From an uncultured Prevotellaceae bacterium (GTDB lineage Bacteria > Bacteroidota > Bacteroidia > Bacteroidales > Bacteroidaceae): 64,000 nt of DNA. A program made the translations under genes and the position numbers. The notes under the pieces are model-generated. The model worked only from the letters and a program-made list of their open reading frames with translations, did not search any database and was not told the DNA's origin. The stretch covers positions 1-64,000 of the forward strand of contig CADASP010000006.1 of the NCBI GenBank assembly GCA_902790625.1, read 5' to 3'. How positions within the stretch are numbered: position 1 is the stretch's first letter; every line of letters begins with the position of its first letter. Below are positions 59,001-64,000 of this stretch, in pieces.

Positions 59001-59144
59001 TGTCACTTGTCCTTGCGCTTGCTCCACGGCGGCGCTGGCGGGCATGAGTGGCGCAGCGGCAAACAGCAACGTGGCCGACCCCAGCATCAGCAGGGCAGCG
59101 GGCATCGCCGTTTGGCAGCATTTCAATATTCGTTCTTTAGTCAT
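56019..59144 (-). CDS. SusC/RagA-family TonB-dependent transporter of the glycan locus
   Basis: A 1041-residue outer-membrane protein with signal peptide ending ASAA. The carboxypeptidase-regulatory-like domain reads GQVTGLVTDQDKQPLIGVTV, then NEVVVTGYSSQKK. The plug has ISNNLAGKLSGV, LVLIDGVARD and VESFSILKDASAQAMYGVRGANG. The barrel ends NRSIMVGLDLNF. It forms the import channel for oligosaccharides held by the SusD- and SusE-like partners. It is the first gene of the operon SusC-SusD-SusE-GH43 and carries the shared operator upstream. It is only distantly related to the SusC at 4147-7416, so the two systems probably take up different substrates. Confidence 0.95.
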   Translation of the reverse strand: MTKERILKCCQTAMPAALLMLGSATLLFAAAPLMPASAAVEQAQGQVTGLVTDQDKQPLIGVTVSVVGTSTMAITDADGMFKILAPTKSNTMLEFTYMGFKKKQVKVNGAKILQVQMEEEANEMNEVVVTGYSSQKKASIIGSIETIKPAELQFGTTRTISNNLAGKLSGVIGIQRSGEPGYDDSDFWIRGMSTFHGSNAPLVLIDGVARDLNNVDIAEVESFSILKDASAQAMYGVRGANGVIVITTKRGKIGAPQVRFHVEHAISEPTMFPEFLNASQYMSLLNELAASDGKSQPFTQEAINRTASGYDPDLYPDVNWVDAITKDYAHTTRANLDVSGGSDFLRYSIVASYFQEGGILEQDKSLIVDNATNNQQFNLRTNIDMDVTKTTMLRVNIGGYLNRFKKQRVDTNVAFDNAFKTLPFVHPARYSDGAIPLISNRVNPWRDVTQGGYAFRTSSKIQTLFSVEQDLRQLTKGLKAKVLFSFDRWNESERGRTANVGTVFPATGRDDEGNLVYTQFQTGDESMGSYTNGGYGNTNIYLEADLMYNRRFGKLDVDALFLYNQQAYDDGDIQDYRKQGIAGRLSGTYDDRYVAEFNFGYNGSENFAKGKRFGFFPSFALGWLLSEEPFMQPLKSTFDKIKFRASIGLAGDDNIGSNRRFAYLTKIDTYDNAYTWGTNGQRTYGGINEGEYGVEGLTWETVLKKNFGVELGLFGMIDFNFDIFKENRSDIFMRRNSMPTQSGIPAEKLPFANYGKMENHGVEFTLNFHKQWNKDWFTSAYANFTYAKNKVTEFDEPASKLGTHRAQTGRSWGELFGLTADRLFTADDFNADGTLKAGIPLQQVGATALRPGDIKYVDRNDDGIITEEDEGFIGGTVDPRIVYGFGGVVNYKAFDLNFFFQGVGDVYRIIGGQPYFMPGGGTTTEGNAYAKFIDDRWTEQNPSQDVFWPRLSYGPNQNNYRGSTWWKKNMSFLRCKTIELGYTLPKAWLEPIYGKSCRVFVSGNNLFCLTPFKLWDPELGTSNGLQYPLNRSIMVGLDLNF

Positions 59145-59174
59145 AAAAAAAGTAATTAGTTAGAAATATTGGTG

Positions 59175-59244
59175 CAAAGTTACGCACAATCTGCGGCTCA
59201 CGCACGTAAAAAAAGGAATGTATTACCGCATATCGGGCAATACA
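59175..59244 (-). promoter_or_regulatory. Promoter and operator of the SusC-SusD-SusE-GH43 operon
   Basis: On the - strand TAACTTTG (59175-59182), with ATACATT (59217-59223) ending 34 bases upstream and the inverted partner TGTAT 16 bases beyond (halves 59219-59223 and 59240-59244). Here the arms are extended to GGAATGTATT / AATACATTCC, the best palindrome of the set. Confidence 0.75.
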
Positions 59245-59308
59245 TTCCACAAGTCAGCTGAGCATCAGCGCATTGCATCTACCGCCCTCATCGCATTGTA
59301 TAATGGAT

Positions 59309-61435
59309 TTATTTCAAGAACCCTGCGGTGCGTTCGGGCGAGAAGAGTTCCCACAGCGAGGCGGTGGTCCATCCGGGGGCAAAAATGTCGTTGTAGAATC
59401 CCTTGCCGTTCTTGCCATAGTCCCACTGCGTGTGCTGCACCACCTCGGGGTTGAAGCCCGGCACGCCAATGCCGCAGAGACGGTCGGACGTAGGCAACAG
59501 CTGGGTGAGCGACGAGAAGATGACGTCGTAAATCTGCGCAAAGCGGGCTTTGGTCGTTTGGGAGATTGGTCGTTTGGTCGTTTGGGAGATTGGTCGTTTG
59601 GTCGTTTGGGAGATTGGTCGTTTGGTCGTTTGGGAGATTGGTCGTTTGGTCGTTTGGGGGGTTGGCAGCTCCGAGAGCCATTTCACGATATGGGGCAGTT
59701 CAAAGACGAAGACGTCGACGTGGTTGTTCTCCACCGACACGTTGCTCCACCCACGGCTCTTGAAGCCCATGTCGCCCAGCATCTGTCCCTGCGCGAAGGG
59801 CACATCCCACAGGTAGTACCACGACAGGGCGAAGAAGGCCGCCTGCTGGCAGAGGTCGATGCAGTGCTGGCGCTCCTGGCCTTTGGTGACCATGGCCAGA
59901 TAGTAGGTGGCGGTGACGGCACTGATGGCGGCCTCCTTGTCCTCGCAGTTGGCGTCGAGGGTCGACGAGAAGTAGTCGCTCTTCGAGATGATCTCGCGCT
60001 CCAGGTAGTCCACCGTGCGCTTGGCGGCCTGCAGGTAGCGCTTGTCGCCGAAATACTTATAGCCCATGACGAGCGTGGAGGTGGCCGACGGGGTGCTGCC
60101 GCCCGAGGCATCGATGTCGCTGTGGTCGTCGCGGTATTTGCGGGGATAGTGGCCGTCGGCCTTCAGCAGCGTCACCATGTTGTCGAGCAGCGTGCGCATC
60201 TTCTGCTCCCACTCCGGGTGCTTGCGCCCGTGCTGCTTCTCATAGCGCAGGTAGTGGAGCACGGCATAGACGGCCTCCGACTGCTGGCGGATGCTGTGCA
60301 CGCAGTCGGCATCGGCGGGGATTCCCTGGCGGATGTGCATATCCTCCTTGAAATAGCCCTTGGCCGTGAAGCCATGCTGCAGCCAACTGTCGAAGATGGC
60401 ATTGCCCATCCTCACCAGCTCGGCGTCGCCATGCTGCTCGCCATACTCCAAGGCGTTGAAGCCATTCAGCAGCACACGGCCACAGAAGCCCAGCTGAACA
60501 TGGTCGACGGGCTTGCAGTCGTCGATGCGCAAGCCGTGGCCAGAGTGGTATTTCAGCGCATAATCGTCGACGTAGGCCTTGCGGAAATAGTTGGTCATCT
60601 GCGCCTTGGCCTCCTGTGGCGTGAAGCGGGGCTGCAGGGGCTGGGGGTTCAGGCGCTCCATGCAGTGCAGCCAGGTGCGAGCCACAAACTCGCCGTAGTC
60701 GCTCACCTGGTCTTCGCGGATAATCCATGCTATCTCCATCTTTTCACCCTTGCGTAGCTTGGCGAAGGCGGTGATGGGGTCTACGAGCGTCAGCTTGCGG
60801 ATGTAGCGGCGGGGCGACTCCACATAGGGATAGCCAAAGGTGAGCGAGGCACGCCCGGTGGCATTGTCGAAGCCCATATAGCCCAGCGACGTGGCGCCGC
60901 CGAGTATCACCTCGCCCTCCTGATGGGTGGTGAGCGCGTCGTGTAGGGAGGCGAGGGTCGAGAACTGGCGCAGCACGCTGAGCGAATGGCCCGAAGCGGC
61001 ATCGTAGACACCCGTCAGGGGCGACGAGAGGCGGTCTTCGCGCACATTCCAGCTCTTAGACGTGTGGAACGAGGGTGCCTCGCGGGGCGAGCGCAGGTTC
61101 TTGTGATACCAGAAGCCGGGCAGGTAGAAGTCGCAATCGTCCACCTTATAGTCGGTGGTCACTTGTGCGCCGAAATTAAAATAGATGTCCTTCTCGGCTG
61201 TCAGCGTGACGACGAGCCGCACATCGTCGCCGTCGGCCACCTGTTGCTGGCGGATGGTCAGTGGCAGCGCCTCGGAGGCCATCAGCATGCCATTGGGCTG
61301 GGCGGTGAGCGGCCAAGTGCGGCTGTCGTTGCCCGGCTGTTTAAGACTGATGTGGCAGTTCACGTTGACGGCTGCAACGGCAGGGCACGCCAATGCCAAG
61401 AGCAGCGCAGCAAGGATGGTTCGGGTCTTTTTCAT
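59309..61435 (-). CDS. Secreted helical-barrel protein, probable glycan-active enzyme of unknown family
   Basis: A 708-residue secreted protein with signal peptide ending PAVAA. Residues 25-240 are beta-rich. Residues 265-620 are repeated helices of the (alpha/alpha)6 kind found in several glycosidase and lyase families (GFCGRVLLNGFNALEYGEQHGD, RQQSEAVYAVLHYLRYEKQHG, SATSTLVMGYKYFGDKRYLQAAKRTVDYLE). Conserved acid-rich spots such as RIDDCKP and VENNHVDVF are possible active-site parts, but no known family was recognised. Between residues about 590 and 630 an ISQTTKRP peptide is repeated four times, from 24-bp DNA repeats. It has its own promoter upstream of the SusC operon, with one half of the shared operator. 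Confidence 0.6.
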   Translation of the reverse strand: MKKTRTILAALLLALACPAVAAVNVNCHISLKQPGNDSRTWPLTAQPNGMLMASEALPLTIRQQQVADGDDVRLVVTLTAEKDIYFNFGAQVTTDYKVDDCDFYLPGFWYHKNLRSPREAPSFHTSKSWNVREDRLSSPLTGVYDAASGHSLSVLRQFSTLASLHDALTTHQEGEVILGGATSLGYMGFDNATGRASLTFGYPYVESPRRYIRKLTLVDPITAFAKLRKGEKMEIAWIIREDQVSDYGEFVARTWLHCMERLNPQPLQPRFTPQEAKAQMTNYFRKAYVDDYALKYHSGHGLRIDDCKPVDHVQLGFCGRVLLNGFNALEYGEQHGDAELVRMGNAIFDSWLQHGFTAKGYFKEDMHIRQGIPADADCVHSIRQQSEAVYAVLHYLRYEKQHGRKHPEWEQKMRTLLDNMVTLLKADGHYPRKYRDDHSDIDASGGSTPSATSTLVMGYKYFGDKRYLQAAKRTVDYLEREIISKSDYFSSTLDANCEDKEAAISAVTATYYLAMVTKGQERQHCIDLCQQAAFFALSWYYLWDVPFAQGQMLGDMGFKSRGWSNVSVENNHVDVFVFELPHIVKWLSELPTPQTTKRPISQTTKRPISQTTKRPISQTTKRPISQTTKARFAQIYDVIFSSLTQLLPTSDRLCGIGVPGFNPEVVQHTQWDYGKNGKGFYNDIFAPGWTTASLWELFSPERTAGFLK
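59552..59658 (-). repeat. 24-bp tandem repeats within the helical-barrel gene
   Basis: Four full and one partial copies of GGTCGTTTGGGAGATTGGTC..., each 24 bp and itself built of 8-bp units (GGTCGTTT, GGGAGATT). They encode ISQTTKRP in frame. Confidence 0.9.
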
Positions 61436-61463
61436 CTTATAAAAACGTTTGGATATTTCTTTG

Positions 61464-61512
61464 CAAAATTACACCTTTTCGCCCACTTGCAGTCCTTTTT
61501 TATCTTTTGTAT
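61464..61512 (-). promoter_or_regulatory. Promoter of the helical-barrel gene with one operator half-site
   Basis: On the - strand TAATTTTG (61464-61471), with ATACAAA (61506-61512) ending 34 bases upstream: the same distance as ATACATT in the three other promoters. The distal TGTAT half is missing here. Confidence 0.55.
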
Positions 61513-61667
61513 AACGGCTATCCCCCACCCCGCCGCTTATATCCATTGACATTCAGTGCTTTGCACAAAAGCTCAATCCTCATTTGTATAAAACAATTCA
61601 AGGCTGGCAGGGCGCAAGGAGGGCTTGCCGCTGGTTGGGTGCAGCGCGTATTTGCGCCGGGATATCC

Positions 61668-61696
61668 GTAGGGACAGACACAAGGTCTGTCCCTAC
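61668..61696. repeat. Palindromic unit GTAGGGACAGAC / GTCTGTCCCTAC
   Basis: A 12-bp perfect inverted repeat around a 5-base loop. It belongs to the same type as the insertion at 3269-3335. The rest of the gap 61513-61805 shows nothing recognisable. Confidence 0.7.
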
Positions 61697-61805
61697 GACG
61701 GACGAATCGAACTAACTTCGTATGTCGCAAGATATTGCCGTAAATTAAGGCGCAGCTCTTCTCCGCTATTCAAAAGAGGGGAAGGGCTGCGGCCACGCCA
61801 AAGAA

Positions 61806-64000
61806 CTATTCGGTTCTGCTAAGTATGATTTTCACAAGTTCCACCACATCGGCAATAGTTATGCCCTCGTCGCCATTCACGTTGGCTGCATCTAAGTTGT
61901 AGCCTGTTGCGTCCTTGCCAAGGATGATGTCCACGAGTGCCAGCACGTCGTCGATGTCCAATTTATCATCACCGTTCACATTGCCTTTCTCCACCTCGGG
62001 CTCCTCTGGGAAGGCGATGGTGTAGGCTGCGGTTGAGGCTAAATTGCATTCTTCACCTTCGCTATAGTAGGAGGCAAAGGCGAAATACTGCCAGCCATCG
62101 CTAACGTTGGTCATGTCGAATTGCATCGTTGTGGTCGCGCCAGGTTCCAAGGTCAGGTGCTGACTGATGCCCTGCGCATTCGAGCCGTAACCGTCTGAGG
62201 TGTGCTTGTACAACTCCATTGAGACGTCCTCGTCGTAGGTTGTCGCGCCATTGTTAGTGATGGTGAGCAATACGCTGAACTTGTCGCTGGCGATGACTCC
62301 TCCATCGGTATTGAGGACATCTATTGAGGCGCTCAGGTTGGCAGCGGGCATCGGGTTGATGGTGATGGTGCGGGTGGCAATGGGATCGCTTCCATCCCTG
62401 CTCCACGACCAGGTGAGGGTGTAGGTGCCAGCGCTATTGAACAGGTAGCTGTAGGGAATAGTACCCGTCTCTCCCGGTTCCAAGCCCACATAGCCAGCAG
62501 CGGCAAATTTGCCGTCGACGAGCATATAAAGCAACTCGTTGCTCGACTGGCCATTGTTGGTCATATTGACTTCTATGTTGACGGGGCGACCATTGTGCAT
62601 GGTGCCTGTAAAGGTGATGTTGTTGATGTTATAATCGCGTGTGCCAGCGGTGCCATAGCCTGTTGCGGTGCACTGGTTGCCGTCGATGGTCACCTCGATA
62701 TAGTTGCGGTCGGCACCAACGCAAGGACGCCAGTTGTTTTGTTTAAACTCGCTGTACATGGGCATGATGCGGTAGGTGCCGGAAGTCTTGCCCGCGCCAA
62801 ACGACAGCTCATAGTTGGGTAGGTAGGTGTAGTGGCCGGGGGAAAGGCCTTGAGTACCAACGCTGATTAGATTATCGATGAGGATCTCTCCATCAGCATC
62901 AAAGAGCCCCCAACCAAAGCTTGCGTCAATAACTTCGGGGGTGTTGTTTTGGAACTTGCCCAAAACAATGGCATCGAACGATTCGTTCGTGCTTGTACGC
63001 GTGCTAGTGCAACTGTTGAGCGCGACATCGAAGGCCGAGAGTTCAAAGATGGAGCTGCCGCCTTTGTCGGGTTGGAATCCCACGACGGCCTCCTGTTCCA
63101 TGATGTAACCATAGGCACCGCTGGCGCTACCCGTACCCTGTGCATCGGGGTTGAGCACGTTGAGCAGGAAGTAACCGTTGCTTTTCCCATTCCAGCCCCA
63201 GTTGATGTGGAACATGCCGTTGCCGTCATAACCGTCGCAGATGAAGGCGTGGCCTCCAGTGTACTTGCTGGCACTGTAAATGACAGGGCGCCCAACAACC
63301 AGCTCGCTGTAGAGGAGGTCGGCCCAGTCCTGCGCGCTGTAGTTGGTGCGGCTCACCAAGTGAGCGCTGGCATCGTAGTCGAAATAGGTGGCTGCAGCGG
63401 AAGATATGCTGCCACTGGAGGCCCCCGATGAACTTCCATAGAAATCCATCTTCAAGGATTGGGCGCAATAGAGGCTGAGCGTGGCTACGGCCTTGGCTCC
63501 ATCGCTCTCGATGTCGCTCGTCTCGTAGTTGTTCTGCATGGCATCCCAGTCGAAAACGACCTCATCCGTCAGCTCGGGCATGTAGATTTGCAGATAATTG
63601 CTGGTGTAGGCCGCAATAGGCCGAGTGGGTTGGGCAGGCCATTTCCAGTAATACATCACCTGGGCAAGGGCTGTAGCTACACAGCCCACAACAGCTCGAC
63701 GACCCGAAGAAACTTCGGGGAACTGGGTGTTGAAGGGTTCGTTTTGCGACCATTCAGACTTGACCAACGGTTTGATGGCGCGGCCCATGCTGAGTTGCGG
63801 TGCGGGCTTGGCCCCCTGCTCCAAAGCGGTGAGCTGGGCAGCATACCCATTGAGCATCACCTGCATGGCCTCGGGCACGTCCTGGTTGTCAAAAGTGCCA
63901 TTGTCGCTGTAGCCCAGCACGGCAGGTGCACGGTCGTCGCCAGCCACGATGACATAACCGCCCCGGTCGGCGTTAAACACATAGTAGGCGGCCTTCTCGT
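61806..64000 (-). CDS. C10 cysteine peptidase with dockerin-like C-terminus (5' end beyond the window)
   Basis: The frame is open to the last base of the window, so the start and signal peptide are missing. The visible part begins inside the prodomain (EKAAYYVFNADRGGYVIVAGDDRA). The catalytic Cys is in VVGCVATALAQVMYYW and the catalytic His in GGHAFICDGYD, followed by FHINWGWNGKSNGYF. Several beta-sandwich domains (about 310-640 of the visible part) precede a C-terminal pair of calcium-loop repeats, VNGDDKLDIDDVLALVDIILGK and VNGDEGITIADVVELVKIIL, which are dockerin type I-like. The protein is a paralogue of the peptidase at 26065-29229. The tail differs: dockerin-like here, Por-like there. 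Confidence 0.88.
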   Translation of the reverse strand, partial: EKAAYYVFNADRGGYVIVAGDDRAPAVLGYSDNGTFDNQDVPEAMQVMLNGYAAQLTALEQGAKPAPQLSMGRAIKPLVKSEWSQNEPFNTQFPEVSSGRRAVVGCVATALAQVMYYWKWPAQPTRPIAAYTSNYLQIYMPELTDEVVFDWDAMQNNYETSDIESDGAKAVATLSLYCAQSLKMDFYGSSSGASSGSISSAAATYFDYDASAHLVSRTNYSAQDWADLLYSELVVGRPVIYSASKYTGGHAFICDGYDGNGMFHINWGWNGKSNGYFLLNVLNPDAQGTGSASGAYGYIMEQEAVVGFQPDKGGSSIFELSAFDVALNSCTSTRTSTNESFDAIVLGKFQNNTPEVIDASFGWGLFDADGEILIDNLISVGTQGLSPGHYTYLPNYELSFGAGKTSGTYRIMPMYSEFKQNNWRPCVGADRNYIEVTIDGNQCTATGYGTAGTRDYNINNITFTGTMHNGRPVNIEVNMTNNGQSSNELLYMLVDGKFAAAGYVGLEPGETGTIPYSYLFNSAGTYTLTWSWSRDGSDPIATRTITINPMPAANLSASIDVLNTDGGVIASDKFSVLLTITNNGATTYDEDVSMELYKHTSDGYGSNAQGISQHLTLEPGATTTMQFDMTNVSDGWQYFAFASYYSEGEECNLASTAAYTIAFPEEPEVEKGNVNGDDKLDIDDVLALVDIILGKDATGYNLDAANVNGDEGITIADVVELVKIILSRTE

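Noticed and set aside
59552..59658. Regular repeats resembling a CRISPR array
   Set aside because: The units are directly tandem with no unique spacers, lie inside a reading frame, and no cas genes are nearby.
1..64000. tRNA or rRNA genes, and integrase or transposase genes
   Set aside because: None was recognised on either strand by reading; a tRNA covariance scan was not possible.

Overview
The window looks like a chromosomal segment of a gut or rumen Bacteroidales species, most likely a Prevotella-type organism. The support is SusC/SusD pairs, lipoprotein signal peptides, C10 (streptopain-type) cysteine peptidases, families DUF6057 and DUF6377, and promoters of the Bacteroidetes type (TAnnTTTG at -7, with TTTG near -33 in the better cases). 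No rRNA, tRNA, CRISPR array, phage or transposase gene was found. Family names come from reading the translations; no database search was run.

Left part (1-22 kb, mostly + strand). The end of a GatB/YqeY-like gene is followed by an AAA ATPase, a decayed PNPOx-family remnant and a maltose-acetyltransferase-like gene. A 1.6 kb repeat-rich gap comes next: a MITE-like 220 bp unit, a 0.68 kb dispersed noncoding repeat and GC-rich palindromes. Then follows a SusC-SusD-lipoprotein operon (4147-10123) without any glycosidase. After it comes a four-gene operon (10398-16943) in which a two-gene module is present twice in tandem: a DUF6057 polytopic membrane protein, then a lipoprotein beta-propeller with a CxxCH haem-attachment motif. 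A small secreted protein and a 1134-residue protein fusing a SusD-like part to a copy of the first locus' small lipoprotein follow. A remnant of a further CxxCH-propeller gene (21023-21094) shows that the region has been duplicated and deleted.

Middle (21-26 kb): decayed genes and repeats, a DUF4160/DUF2442 gene pair, a type-B carboxylesterase lipoprotein, and a divergent rhodanese/metallo-beta-lactamase fusion lipoprotein.

Right part (26-64 kb, - strand) is a large glycan-utilisation locus. Its transcription units, in transcription order, are: C10 peptidase with dockerin-like tail (cut by the window end); a helical-barrel enzyme candidate; SusC-SusD-SusE-like-GH43; a DUF6377 membrane regulator; GH31-SusE/F-like-GLUG protein-GH31-GLUG protein-GH27; and SGNH/LamG/GH31-SusE/F-like-GH18-like-C10 peptidase. 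Together they suggest binding, import and breakdown of a branched alpha-linked glycan carrying arabinose/xylose or acyl substituents. Three of the promoters share an inverted repeat TGTAT-N16-ATACA at an identical distance from the -7 element, and a fourth has one half-site at that distance, which points to one regulon.

The clearest structure not explained by genes is a set of heptanucleotide repeat arrays. They sit inside signal peptides, inside inter-domain linkers before the C-terminal tails, and in intergenic gaps. One family (units like TTCAACG) reads in frame as STFNVQR and occurs in several unrelated secreted proteins.
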